DNA of 64,000 nucleotides from Porphyra umbilicalis (lineage: Eukaryota; Rhodophyta; Bangiophyceae; Bangiales; Bangiaceae). A program made the position numbers and the translations under genes. Of the stretch, positions 1-12,000 are shown piece by piece. Numbering within the stretch: position 1 is the first letter of the stretch; every line of letters begins with the position of its first letter. The stretch lies in the NCBI GenBank assembly GCA_002049455.2, contig KV918844.1, positions 62,001 to 126,000 on the forward strand. The letters run 5' to 3'. Under the pieces are notes generated by a model. The model searched no databases and was not told the DNA's origin. It was given only the letters and a program-made list of their open reading frames with translations.

Positions 1-1212
1 TTGGCTGCTGTGCAGGTATCAACTGCTGCTGATGAGATCCTTGGTGACCGTGACAGTGTCGGGGTCGGCAAAGGCAATGACGATGCCGGTGCCGCCGCAA
101 CTCCTACCGCAGCCGCAGCCCTGCAGACGCGCTTCCCCGGCTCCGCCCTCGTGGACCATGCGGAAGCCGCTGGGGTCGCCGCGTACGACGCGGCGACGGT
201 ATTGTGGCGCTCCCAACCAAAGAATAAGACGGCTGAGGATGAAGCCAAGCAGAAAGAAGACGAGGCGGCGGGGCTCCCCAGAGAACACGAAAAGAGACGC
301 GAGGCGCGAGCCCGCACGCGGGCGGACAGCAATCAGCGGACGGGGTTTGCCAACCGGGCAAAGAGGACCGGCTACACCAAGGCGTTGACGCAAGCGGTGC
401 TCGCCTCGGACTTTGTCGTGCCCGTCGCGGCGGCGCCCCTGCCACCACTGGTGGACAGCACTCGCGGAGCCGGCATGGCGGCTGCTACTGACGCCACCCC
501 CGCCGCCACCACCACCACCGGCGCCGCCACCACCGCCGGGGGCCCCGACGCCCCGCGCCGCGGCGGGGCGGCGCTGAGCGCCGCGGTGCACCTCTCCCCG
601 CTCGTGCCCATGAGCGACTCGCCCGGCGGCGTCACCGCCGCGGCTGGCCGCAGCTTCGTCGAAGGCACGCCGTGGGTGTGCTTCCCCCAGCCCAACCTGT
701 CCCCGTTAACTGATTGGTTGACGCCGGACACGAGGGCGGTGCTGGCAGCCGTCACCAACGCCCGCGCGCCAGACAGCGGCGGCGCCGCAGACGGCGAGCA
801 CGACATGTGCGCCGCGTGCGGCAGTTGGCTTGGCGCCGAGGCGGCGCAGGCCGCCGCCGCGGCTGTGGCCGCCGCCGCGGCTGTAGCCGTCGACGCCCGG
901 CACGGCGGTGGCGACGGCGCCAACGGCAGCGGCGGCGGGGGACCGCCCCCCTCTGCCATGGACGAGTCGCGCGGCGCCGCCGCCGCCCCGCCCGACCGAG
1001 GGGCGGCCGCCGGGGGCGGCGCGCCGTTGGACGTCTTTGCCCTCGGCGCCTCCGACGACGACATGTGCGACGCTACCGCCACGGCCGCCGTGTTCCAAGC
1101 GGGGACCGCAACCAGGGCGGACGTGGGCGACGGGGGTGCCGCCTTGCCCCTGCCAGCACTCCCCCTACCGCCCGACGCCGCCGCCGCCGCTGCCGCTGCC
1201 GCCGACGGCTAG
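1..1212 (+). CDS. 3' part of an Ala/Gly-rich hypothetical protein (5' end outside window)
   Basis: The frame is open from the first base to a TAG at 1210-1212, giving about 403 residues with no start visible, so the gene is probably cut by the window edge. A charged, basic stretch lies at about residues 74-125 (KNKTAEDEAKQKEDE, then RREARARTRADSNQR). It is followed by a mixed hydrophobic segment (TGYTKALTQAVLASDF) and then Ala/Gly/Pro low complexity. Two short Cys motifs occur (MCAACGSW and DDDMCD). I do not recognise a family. The bZIP-like look of the basic stretch is not followed by a leucine heptad, so I do not call it one. GC-rich DNA keeps several frames open here, including long ones on the other strand. 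The varied composition of residues 70-150 and 215-245 is the main argument that this frame is the coding one. Confidence 0.42.
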   Translation: MAAVQVSTAADEILGDRDSVGVGKGNDDAGAAATPTAAAALQTRFPGSALVDHAEAAGVAAYDAATVLWRSQPKNKTAEDEAKQKEDEAAGLPREHEKRREARARTRADSNQRTGFANRAKRTGYTKALTQAVLASDFVVPVAAAPLPPLVDSTRGAGMAAATDATPAATTTTGAATTAGGPDAPRRGGAALSAAVHLSPLVPMSDSPGGVTAAAGRSFVEGTPWVCFPQPNLSPLTDWLTPDTRAVLAAVTNARAPDSGGAADGEHDMCAACGSWLGAEAAQAAAAAVAAAAAVAVDARHGGGDGANGSGGGGPPPSAMDESRGAAAAPPDRGAAAGGGAPLDVFALGASDDDMCDATATAAVFQAGTATRADVGDGGAALPLPALPLPPDAAAAAAAAADG

Positions 1213-2729
1213 CCGACCTCTTCCTCGCGGCGGCGAGCTGTACGGCGGCCGCCTACGGCGCCGACGGCGGGGAGGGGGGGTGCGGTGGTGAGAGTGTTGG
1301 GGGCTAGCGGTCACCGGCGGTGGCGGGTGGGCGGTGCCGCAGCAGTCAGTCGCCGGGGATGACTGGTGGGGCGGCTGGGGCGGCCGCCCGTCGCAGGCGT
1401 TGTCGGGGCAGGGTGCGCTGTACGGGCGTTGGGGCGGGATTGAGTCGGACGAGCACCGGCCGTGGCGGGGCCTGCAGGCGGGGGGGGGGCTGGCGGGGTC
1501 TGTACGTAAAGTGTGGGGGCAGGCGAGCGAGACACCGCCGCCGGCAGGGCGTTCAGGGGGGGGCGCTCAGGCAGGCGCACTAGATGACCGCGACAGGCGG
1601 TGGAAGATATGTGGCGCTTTATTTTAGAATTCTCATCTTATGAGGCTTGACGAGTTTGCAAGATGAGACACACACCTTATGCTCTTTGACGTGCTCTTTC
1701 TGATGGTGCTCCCTGCGATCTTCATGCTTCTCTCCTTGTCACGTAGCGCTTGTATCTGTCCAAGAACAAATGTCAGGTACGTTCGACCTGGACGGAGAGC
1801 CTTGCACGAAATTGCTCTCTCAGGGGCAGTCCGAATGGATTAAAGAGGGCGCAAGCGCAACGAACAGCCTCGGCAAGTATGCAAAGAGACAACCCACTGA
1901 GAGAGGCCGCATATTGAATAAGACAAGTACTGTCATGGTCTGCCACAACACGGCACAGGCCCACCAGATGACACACGCCTTCTCCGTCTTCTTCCTCACT
2001 GAATACAAAGCTTGGCAGTGGCCGCCGTCCCCACAGCAGCCACTGCCGTCACTAAAAAGCAGCGGGGCAGCCGCGCCATCGCGCGCAAACAGCCGGCAAC
2101 AACACCACTGCCGCGTACTCGCGGCGTAGGTGCCGACTGCGCATACGCAGGGCGCACCAACGGGTCGACAGCGGGCGGAGTCGACGCGCCACCCCTCCCG
2201 TTTCCACGTGATACCACCCGCGTGGCAATCCAGAAAAGCCCCTTACCCCCTACATCGGCGCGGCGACGAGCAGCAGCGCCGACCGCGACGCCGCTCCCCG
2301 AGCGACCCGCCGTTGTCGACGCACGCTTGCGCCTGCGACGGTGGCGGCCCGCCGCTGCTGTCCATCCCTGCTCCCCCCCCCCCCCCGCCGACAAAACTGA
2401 GCGGCGGGGTGACGACGACCCCAAACTTGACTGCGTACAGCAACCCCCCCGACGCCGTCCTCCCCGCCACTCGGTGCCCGTCGGGCGACACGTGCACCGC
2501 GTCGGCATAGCCGGCGGCGGTGGCGGCGCTGTGAACCCTAACTGGTGTTGGATCAATTAGGCAGATTGAGAGATCGTGGGAGCCACAATACTTTTATGAA
2601 CACCCCCTGAAGGGGCACTGAGCCCCGCTTTTCACCACAATTTTTGTGATCGCATGTTGCACCGCCCATTGACTGGCAAGCTTTACACTGCCAGGCGCTC
2701 CTCCATGTCAAGAAAAACAACCTTTGCTC
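1213..2729. other. Intergenic, no gene supported
   Basis: The first 400 bases are a G-rich tail after the upstream gene. From about 1620 the sequence turns AT-richer and ordinary. Open frames at 1770-2129 and 2012-2560 are short or Pro/Arg-rich and I cannot support them as genes. Nothing resembling an RNA gene was seen. Confidence 0.5.
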
Positions 2730-3620
2730 ACCCCGTTGGCGTCCCTCTCGGCGACGGGCTGGGGCACCCACTGTGCCAACCCCCCACCACCTCAACCGCC
2801 GACGTCGCCGCCACCGCCTTCGGACAAGAGGGGGTTGAGCCGCCGCAGAGCGCGCAGGGTGGTGGCGGGGTTGGGTCGGGGCAGCCGCCCAGTCCGCCGC
2901 CGACGGCGGCGCCACCGCCGGCCGAGAGGGGGGATGTCGACCGCCGCCGCCGCGCGTCGCCGGCGGTCGCCGCCCCCGGCGAGGCGGTCGTGGCCGGCGC
3001 TGATGGCAGCGCCGTCGGGTCACCGCCGCGAGTGGCGGTGGCGGCGGGGGTGGCCGCCGCCGTGCCCGCAGAGGCCGGAGCGACCGCCGCCCCCGCCGCT
3101 CCGTCCGCGGCGACGGCACTCTGATTGTTCCGCCGGTGCTCAGGCCGTCGCCGGCAGAGCGTCCTTCGCGACCGCCGCCGCTGGCGTCGGCCGCCGCCGC
3201 CGCCGACCGCCGCCAGCGTCGACAGCCGCCGCCGCCGCCGCCGCCACAGCTCCACCCCTGCCGCGGTGGTGGTGCGACCACCCGCGCCCACTGGCGACGC
3301 CGCAGCGGGGACGGTTGGTGCCGCGAGGAGGGGGTGGCGCAGCCACCGCTTGCCGCACCGACGGCGGGCGAACGCGCCACGACGGCAACACCAGGTGTTC
3401 GCGCCCACACGCCATCCCGCACGCGCGGAGACGGCAGCAACGCCACGCTCGCCGAAGTGGCCATCGTTTCCATCAGTCGGCTTCGTCGCCTCGGCCGCGG
3501 CGGCGGCGGCCGCCGCCGCCACCGTGTCGCGCTCACACCTTGGCGAACGTCGGCGGTAGAAAGGCAGGGCCGAGCCCAACCCATCCCCTCTTCACAGTCT
3601 GACCGCCCCGGACAACCCTG
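2730..3620. other. Very GC-rich low-complexity block open in several frames
   Basis: GCC/CCG/GGC triplet runs keep four or more frames open on both strands; the longest are minus 3632-2553 and plus 2724-3602. All translations are Arg/Pro/Ala/Gly-rich with no recognisable domain, and none has the mixed composition of the better genes in this window. It may be a decayed gene, an exon of a host gene or simple-sequence DNA. Transcript data would be needed to choose a strand. Confidence 0.4.
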
Positions 3621-3896
3621 ACGGTGTAACATGTACCCTTGAGTCTCTGTCGTGCTACCGCAGACACGTTACACAAGCGCACCAAAGAATTTGAAAGAGC
3701 GTCGGTAATCTTTGAATGTCTCCAGACAGGTGATGGCAGACGACAGGCGGTTTTGGCCATTCTGACTAGTACAGCCGAGTGCCTCGGCTGGATTGGTAGG
3801 CTACTTCTGAACCAAGCGGCCCTGGAGGCCTCGACCTTTGAATGCCTCTAGCTCCGTTCGGCACTGCACAAAAAAAATGAGATTTCTAAAGTAAAG

Positions 3897-4043
3897 CGCC
3901 ACATATAACTGCGCAGGGCAGCACATGCAACCGGGCCCTGATTAGCGAAACTTCTACTAGAAGCTTCTACTAGAAGCTTCTACTAGAAGATTCGCTAATC
4001 AGGGCCCGGTTGCATGTGCTGCCCTGCGCAGTTATATGTGGCG
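3897..4043. repeat. 147-bp near-perfect palindrome (hairpin / foldback MITE-like)
   Basis: Bases 3897-3949 (53 nt) are the exact reverse complement of 3991-4043. The 41-nt centre consists of three tandem 13-mers CTTCTACTAGAAG, each itself almost palindromic, so the whole 147 nt can fold into one hairpin with only a few mismatches. The flanks GTAAAG (left) and GTAGAG (right) are similar and could be an imperfect target duplication. No coding content. Confidence 0.9.
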
Positions 4044-4107
4044 GTAGAGTTGGCACGGTGTCGCGGTGACATTTCCCTGTCCATCGATTCCCATCAGATG
4101 TCTCGAC

Positions 4108-4128
4108 ACGGTGTCACCGTGTCGCTGC
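4108..4128. repeat. 21-bp perfect hairpin CGACACGGTG-T-CACCGTGTCG
   Basis: Ten-base perfect arms around a single T. It lies in a stretch (about 4050-4450) that is rich in GACA/TGTC words. Confidence 0.8.
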
Positions 4129-4329
4129 TGCAGCGACATAGTAGCCCACCTTTGAATATGAATTTGGCTGGCACAGAATCCGCTTGTTGCGAACGACCTC
4201 GCGACATTGCGATTTTGACCCCGCAGGAGTCGATTTTGAGGACTTGGTGCGGATCAGGACCCCCCTCATATGGTGCGCGCTTGGTCGCATTCTCAGCATG
4301 CGTTTTTAGGCACAGGATAGGGGGGGGGG

Positions 4330-4446
4330 GTCTGACACGTGGTGACATGTCATGACATTTCCTGTGTCATGACATCGGTGAAATCGACCCCGTGGGGCGT
4401 GACACTGACATGTCATTGACATGTCACAACGTGGCATGACATGTGC
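4330..4446. repeat. Cluster of TGACATGTCA-type palindromic words
   Basis: TGACATGTCA or close variants recur at about 4343, 4407 and 4417, with related TCATGACA words near 4350, 4367 and 4436. This may be the subterminal repeat zone of a mobile element whose end could be the motif at 4452. Function is inferred only from arrangement. Confidence 0.5.
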
Positions 4447-4451
4447 CTTCC

Positions 4452-4467
4452 CTAGTGTCTATTCTAC
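4452..4467 (+). repeat. Lone copy of the piggyBac-element terminus found at 50304 and 54472
   Basis: CTAGTGTCTATTCTAC is identical to the first 16 bases at 50304 and to the reverse complement of the bases ending at 54472. No opposite-facing partner was found nearby, so this is a solo or truncated element end. Confidence 0.7.
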
Positions 4468-5474
4468 CATCTGGATCCTAGGCTCCGACCAGGTTCAGGG
4501 CGTACAATCTCCTGGGAGATGGACGACTCTCAGCCGCACACCCGCTGACAGAGCCGCATTCTGTGTGCGACGGAGTGCGTATCCCGGCCAATAATAGGGT
4601 GAATGAGTCGCTGATCATGCGGCTTGCAGTTGTTATGACGCGGTGAGAATGGCGATAAGTCGTCATCGACAGGAGTTCGTAGCAATGGTGTGGGTGTCAG
4701 GCTATACTTGTCGGCGACCCGAAAAGGCCTTGTGTCCGGGTAGCCCCCATAGAGTACAATCGGCCCTAACGTCGTTGTTTGGTATTCTCCTCGGTTTCAA
4801 ATGGATGACCAACTAAAGGTCCATCCCATATAGCTAGACTGATGGGAGACACCCCACTTTGAGTCCGCCGCACCAGCGAACGGCTGCACCACCCAAGAAG
4901 CAGTGTTTTTCACAAGGGCACAGTACTCAGCAGCATTCATTATCTGTGAAGAAATCATCTGTCTGACGTGCATCTTGATGGCAGAAAAGAGCACACTGCG
5001 ATCGAGAAAAGAAAATAAACGGACGTAAAGTACAAAAAACGCCGGTGAGTTCGTGCAGCATAAGGTCGCGACGTGGCCACGTTCCAGAACGTGTACATGG
5101 TGTACAGGCGCCATGTTCGTGCCCTCTCCCTCAAAAAAGGACCTACGGCACTGCCGCGAATGGCCAGAGAAGGAGGTGTCATGTAGCGCCCCTTCTCTGC
5201 TGTTGCAAGAGGAAGAGGGGCATTCTCTGCCATGGATGCTACTTTTCATTTCTTTTTGGCCGATTTAATTTGTTTTCAAGCTCTTCCTAGTAAGTGAAGC
5301 GTCACTGTACCAGTTGTCCACGGCCGCTCTTGGCGGCACGTGGCTCGCCCCGCACACTCTGCACGCAACGCAATCGTCGCTCATACCGTGCCCGCCGCAC
5401 GCGCCGCACACCCTGCAACCTCCCCCCACCCCAACCGGCCTTGGGTTTTTGCTTCACCTGACGGTTTGCCTGTC
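4468..5474. other. Intergenic upstream of the IS630-type transposase
   Basis: No supportable gene. A 150-codon minus-strand frame (5249-4797) has no recognisable domain. If the transposase at 5475 has terminal inverted repeats, the left one should lie here; I could not identify it. Confidence 0.4.
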
Positions 5475-7007
5475 ATGTCGTCATCCGCCGGGGTGGTCCC
5501 CGCCACGGGGTCACCTCGGCGTCGGCACTTTTACCGACTGACGACGGACAGCGCCACCATTTTGCGTAACGTCCACCGCTTTTTTGTTGGAGAGCGGACG
5601 GCGGGACGATCCCGTTGGTTGCGCAACGCCGTGCAGCGTGCGGCGCGGGCCACCGGTGTGAGCCTGAGCACGGCGAGCCGAGTGCGCTCTGAAGACTTTT
5701 TTGATGGACTGCCCGAGTCGGGGGAGCGAGAGAGGCGTGAGCGCGTCCCGCGGATTCCCGACGCCGAGAGAGTCCGTGTGCGTGAGGCGGTGTACTCTCA
5801 GTACCGCAACCGCTCTCTCCCCTCTTTGGACACCACGCTGGAGTTCCTCAAGACGGCCAACTTGGTGCACAGCGCGACGGGCATCGGCTCCGCGTCTTCC
5901 TTTGTGTGGACGCGCACCAAGCTGGCCGTCGCTATGCAGGAGGCGGGCTTCTACTTTTCGCGAGGGCCCACGCATTACGACGTGGCGCGCGAGGACCCTG
6001 CCATCAAGGCCCAGAGAACCAACTACATCGACACGGTGCGGCAGTACCGGCGGGCGGGGCGCACGATATACTACACGGACGAGACATGGGCCAATAAGAA
6101 CATGTCGGTTTACCGGAGCTGGAACGACGGGACGCTGAATTCAAGGATCAAGGTGCCGTCGGGCAAGGGCGGCAGGATTATTATTGCCCACGTGGGCTCT
6201 CGCGAGACGGGCCTGGTGGATGGCGCCAGCCTCGTCTTCATAGTCAAGAAAATTACCGGGGACTACCACTATGAGATGAACTCTGACCGCTGGCTGGAGT
6301 GGTTGAAATAAGACGTCTTCCCCAAGATGCACGGCGGCGTCTTGGTAATTGACCTTGCCCCGTATCACCTCGTACGCACCGAGAGCACGCGCCCCGCCAA
6401 CACAAAAATGCGCAAGGCGGAGGTGGCGGCGTGGCTCAGGGCTCACGACTGCGTGCCAGAGGAGTGGGAGGGCACCCAGTGGGAGAAGGACAAGGTCAAG
6501 AAGGAGTTGCACGAACAAGCGGCCGAGAACCGCCCCGGCCCCAGGTGCCTGGTCCAAGACCTGGCAAAAGACTTTGGGATATCAATCCTTATCTCACCAG
6601 TGGCCCACCCTGAGCTCAACCCTATCGATATGGTCTGGGGCATCGTGAAGATGTCGCTCAAGCGGGCCAACATCGACTTGACGCTGACGACTTTGAAGAC
6701 GCTGGTGGCGGAGCAGTTCGTCAAGATTACCGCCCAGGAGTGGCTCAAGTACGAGCTGCATGCTATCAAGATGGAGGACAACTATCGGGCGGTGGGCGAG
6801 GTGAGCGCGGCGGTGGAAGCAGCATTTGGGGAAGAGCAGCTGGAGGTGGAGTCCGGGGGGGGGGAGGGTATGAGTAGCTCGTCTGATGAGGAGAGCGACG
6901 CCAGGTCCCACATGGAGGAGGGACGTGTGCTCTGCTTGCTGCACGTGCGTGTTTTTTCTTGTTTTTATCCTGTTCTCTTGGTGCGACCAGGTGGCTGGCA
7001 CACGTAG
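5475..7007 (+). pseudogene. IS630/Tc1-mariner-superfamily DDE transposase, one in-frame stop
   Basis: This is a DNA-cutting and joining transposase of the IS630-Tc1-mariner group. The first in-frame ATG (5475) is chosen over an upstream GTG. Residues about 25-90 form a helix-turn-helix-like N-terminus. The catalytic core shows YYTDETW (Asp codon at 6078), VIDLAPYH (Asp at 6351) and PELNPIDMVWG (acidic residue at 6627). The third catalytic residue is Asp rather than the usual Glu, and 91 residues separate the second and third acids, against roughly 34-39 in classical Tc1/mariner enzymes. A TAA at 6309-6311 interrupts the frame just before the second catalytic motif; the frame is unchanged on both sides and there is no indel. 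The C-terminus after about 6870 becomes acidic (SSSSDEESD) and its last 30 residues look non-native. No terminal repeats were found. Confidence 0.85.
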
Positions 7008-9025
7008 GTGGCTTTTGTGGTGGGCGAACACTCCGGGGGGTGTGGATGCGATCAGGGCCGTGCACTGCTGTGTGTGTGTGCAATTTTCTAAGTCACGCTT
7101 TCCATTGACCCATGCAGACGGATTTAAACCACACAAATCGCCATATTCCGCGGCAACATATATCTTTGTGGACCCCGTCCTGCCGATGTCGGAATTCGTT
7201 TGATTCGGGCCAGAGGGACAATCGGACTGGAGACACAGCATTGGCGTCCATGGCGGTGCAGACAGACACCTTGTGTCTTCCTCTCGACACCTCCGGTGCA
7301 AGAAAAGCGTTTTGTGACTGATTTTTTTAGAGCTGAGCCGTAGCTCACTGCTGACCTCACGTACAAAGCCTCGGCCCCATCCGACAGCTTCCCGTCTCGT
7401 GCAGTTTTTTTCTTATATGTCTAGCTGTATGGGATGGACCTTTAGTGGAGTATCTGAGGCGGCTATCCCTCCCGCTCTGATAATATTCTGTCGGTGAACA
7501 GAGACTCCCATGCACCAAGAGGGTACCCAGAAAAGAAGAAAGCGATGCTCTATCGTGATAAACAACCTGCATACGTGGTACATGCGTCCATCTGTGGTGT
7601 GCTAGGATGCAACACGGCCGCAGAGACGTGTGTCGTCAGTGGCACACCAAGGGACTAGGCGACGTTGTTGAAGAGGCAGACGTCTCGCATGTGCTCCGCG
7701 ACTCCTCCGTCACGCAGAAGGATGGGACACTTTGTTCAGCGCGATACCACTCACGACACAAGAGGTTTGTGACCAAGTTACAAAATCAGGAAGAAGCCAG
7801 GAAACCCAAGACTACTGTGTGCTGTACGTATGTGCAGGGAAGCCGTGGGGGGGGGAGGGGGTAGTTGGGCTTTTTACTGCTCCGATGAGCTGTGTACTGT
7901 ACGTCCGTGCAGGCCAGACAGTACAACGAACGGTCATGGAGAAGAGATACTCTTTAACATCGTCGGCGGTTGTGCCACCGCCGGTTTTCACGCAATACAC
8001 GGCAATGCACATGCCTTTCAATCATATTCCGGACGTAATACAGAGGCATTGCAAAGAAACGTGGGATCCGCAGGGTTCCTCACAGGGAAATGAGGCTCGG
8101 TCATCACCAAGTCCCGTCCGGCAGCGGACTTGGTTGCCGTTCCATCCCCAAACCGCTTCTTTTGGGCGCCGATTTGTCTTTTGCTGCCTCAGAACCGGAT
8201 GGCTCGGTCATTGAACGGCGCGGATCTGACGGCGTTGAGCACCCAGTCCTTGCGCTTCCGCACGGAACTCCCGCAAACTTCACGGCTTTGAAACATTCTC
8301 GCATTTGCAGCCGAGAGTCAGCACTCAGAGTGATGAGAGCACCTGGAAACGGACCACAATCGGGGGGCTACCCTAAGTGCACTGTATTTTCCACGCCATC
8401 GGCCCGTCCACTGGGTCATCGTCTTCGTCGCCCACTCAATCTGGGTCGCTGACAGCGGCGAGATCGCTCAGGACGGCTTCCCTACGATGCATGGTCAACT
8501 GATGACAGTCGACGACGAGCACATCTATGCGCTGGACCAATGGCACGAAGATAGAAACGCACTGATAACGGTGTGACCTAAAAAAAGGGACGACGTACGC
8601 AGAGCGGATGTGCTGTTCCAATAGTGCTTCACCACTGTTTCCCCCCTGCAACTCGGGACTTGCGAGACAAACGCAAGCACGCCTCTCGTCTGCGCTAATC
8701 CAATGGGTCTGCAGCATCGCCGCATTGCAGCGTCTCGTGCGTGCACGGCGCGCGGCATCCTGGAGTGCTGCGGTGCTGACTTGGTCGCGAGTGCGAGGCG
8801 CCTACGTCGGTCACATTACCGGGGTGCCTTGCACGGCACGGAAGCCGTTTGTAATGCGTCAACGGTGGAAGCCTCTCAAACCCGCTGCGACCGTTTTTAT
8901 GTATTGCATGAATGAGAAAACGCATCGCATATGACGTACAGACTGCACTCTTTGTCATGAGTTGGACTGAGACAACAGCAAGGGAGAACACAATCGAGCA
9001 CAGCGCGGCATATTGAAATCTGTTT
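7008..9025. other. Intergenic between two transposase genes
   Basis: No supportable gene. Two related words (CTGTACGTATGTGCAGG near 7822 and CTGTACGTCCGTGCAGG near 7897) form a short imperfect direct repeat. The end of the IS630-type element and one end of the CACTA-like element should lie in this stretch, but neither boundary is visible. Confidence 0.4.
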
Positions 9026-12000
9026 TCACTCTCCTACAAACGCGTTGACAAACATCCTACGCCGGCGGTACTCAACGTAGGAGCTAGGTGTGGACGCCGG
9101 CATTGCCTCGAGGCCGTGCCGACGTACCCAGTCACACCAGTCCACTTCCACACAAAGCACACTGATCACTTTCTCCAGCGGCACGGCTTCCAACGTAGGG
9201 GCGCTTGCACCTGGAGCCATCTCCCAGCGAAGACGCTCACAACCGTATGCCGTGAACGCGCAATTGTCCACCGGTGTTGCTCGAACGGCGCGCTCCACAA
9301 CAACAATCCGCTGCGCCAACGTGCTCTGCCCGAGGATGATGACGCGGGCGCGTCCCACGCTCTCGACCCCATGTCGGTTCGTGTACCGAATCCAATCCCA
9401 CCATGGAGCGCCATAGAAGTCCTCCGCAGCACGCACCATCGCGCGACGCTCATCGCGTCTCCTAGCTGCTTCCGGACTCAACCGAGATCCAACCCCGACG
9501 GTTTCTTCGTCTGTGTCTTCACGATCCAGCGCCACCGCCAGGCCCGGCAGGTTCCGCTCCATGGTCACAACGCCGACCTCCATCTTCCGCCCGCTCGCAC
9601 GGTCTCGAGTGCCCGGAGTTGGAGCGGCGTCCTACGGCTCGCGGCTGTCCCCCTCCTCGTCCCGCAGGAATGTTGCCACTTGCTCGGCAAGGACCAGCTG
9701 CAACGTGTACTCCGACCTGCGATGATTGGTGCGGAGCCACGCGAGCGTGACTGCCTTGTGTAGCGCTTCATTAATGCCCGAGTCCCCGTCGCGGACGTTG
9801 CCACGCAACAAGAACTCGTCTAGAAGGTGGGCGAGTAGACGGTGAAGCTTGGTGGTGTGCTTCTCTCCAAAGATGCGCTGGAAGTCGGATGCCACCCACT
9901 CCGACATACGGTGGCACAGGACTCGCGCCCTGGCGACCGTGAAAGACGTCCTTGCAAAAATGTCTCGCGTCAGCGCTGCCAGCTCGCAGAGGCTCCAGGT
10001 CAAAACCGAGTGGTTGTCGGGACCGGAAGTCTTTCCGACAGAGCCGGCAATCGACAAAGGCAGGAAGTGCATCACCGAGCGGTGCTCAGCCCCCCTCAAA
10101 GTGGCTTGAACCGTGTCTGCCTTGACAAGATATCTGTATGTTAAGATGCAGAGGTACAGACAGGCATAGGTTGGCAAGAAGGTCGCGGAGCGCTCCAATG
10201 AAAAGGCCCGGTCAGTTACATTCTTCGTTGCACCTCCCGTATCCATGGATATTACGAAGTAATCCGTCCAGCTCCAAGTCCATGTGTCGACGGACGGTTC
10301 CCTACGTATCGGGTGCGCACAATACGTACCCCGGTTGTGCCGTCGGTACGCGATGCGTGCGGCATGCGTACGAGAAGCGTGTGTTGCAGTTCCTCAAGGT
10401 CTCCAGCACTGGACCATGCACCAGGTCGCCGTTGTCGGCCACCTTCTCTGCGTAGACGGGGATCTCGTTGCTGATCGTGCGCATGAGTCCGACGTCCAGC
10501 ACCTGCAGGTGCTCAACACAGGAGCAACGAAAGCACTAAACCACACAACAGGCATGGATAGCAGTCAGTGTGCCGTCTCGGACGCGACCTATAGTTGCTG
10601 GTAGAAGAGTAAACGACATGAGACAGCGTAGACCAAGCAAAAAAGGGTAAGGACACAAGCAGCGAAGTAACGACGTACGTGGAGCCGGTCGAAGCCTGGC
10701 AACTTGTACAGCATGAAGCAGCCGGAGCCTAAACCAGCCCACCCAGCCAGAGCCGGTACAATGCAATGCACGCTGTAATCCGTCTCGAGGTCCTCAATCT
10801 CGCCACCCATACCGTACACACCGCGCATACCTGCTCCCTTCATCTGCGCTGTCACGGTTTTGAGCACACTTCTTGCACGGGGCCGCTTGTCCCCGACATT
10901 CGAGCTTGCGTTGGTGCGGGCCATGCATGGCGTACAATCGTACGTGCTGCCGTGGCGCTTCAAGCCTAGCACCGCTCGTTCTTCCGGTTGGTCGCACACG
11001 TAGAGGAGTACGCGAGGAGACACAATGACCTTAGTTCCATCTCGGAGACGCATCTCGGCACCGCAGTGACTCGCGAGCATGCACCGATAAAAGACGAGGG
11101 CAATCGTGCGCTGTAACAACTCTGCGCGCGCCTGAGCGGCCTTTGGCTTTGACATGGGCTCGGGCTTCGCGGCGACAGAAGGCACGTATGCGACAGTGTA
11201 CCAGCCAACCTTGCTGGTAACGATGTTGACCACGCGCATCCTGATGGGGTAGGCCGACACGGCTGCAGCAACCGAAGGTAGCAGCACGAAGAAAACGGCC
11301 AAACAAGAGCAGAACGCGATTGAGTGAGGCCAAAAAGAATGCCATCAACATTGCCGGAGAACAAAAGTCCAAAACGTGAGCATGTGGGGCCGGACGAGAG
11401 TACTCCAGGCGGCACGTTGTGTGCGCTCGGCATGCTGAAAGAATCGTACGCTCTGGAAAGAGTAGCAAAGAATGATAACATACCTCCAGAAGTACTCAGA
11501 GTCGTGCCATCTGAGTAGAGGTAGATCCCAAGCATGCGTACGTCGTCGCCAAACATGCGGCGGACGTCGTCGCGCTGCGCCCTGAACGACTCGCCGTCAA
11601 ATATGTCGCACAGGATGCGCTCCTGACTCTCTCCATCAACAGGTGGCACAGGGCTCTGGGGCAATCCGCATGAGCACCGCGTATCGGCCCGGAGACTCCG
11701 AGGTCCGCCGCCGACATCTGGTGCATCGCGTCCTTGGCCGACACGTTGCGCGCCACGGCATGCATTACGTGCGAGTTTCTCTGCAATGCGCGCAGCTCGT
11801 GCGAGCTCCGAGTCTGGGGCCGCGTCATCCAATCCGGAGCTCCCGTCGTCGGCGTCGTCGTCGCCACTGCCGGCATCGGTCGATGCGGTTGATGCCGCCA
11901 TGCAAGAGCAAAACGGGCCGTGACGCTCCCACCTTATCGTCAAGGCGCGCCGCAGCTCATACTGCATGGTGTCGAGGCCGTCCCGGTAGATCACATTGTA

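Noticed and set aside
1-1212. bZIP transcription factor from the basic stretch near residue 100
   Set aside because: No leucine heptad follows and the bZIP basic-region signature is not met.
4797-5249. Minus-strand frame with AEY-type and ADSKWG-type words, looking like a copia RNase H end
   Set aside because: The two motifs are in the wrong order and no other reverse-transcriptase or RNase H sequence is near.
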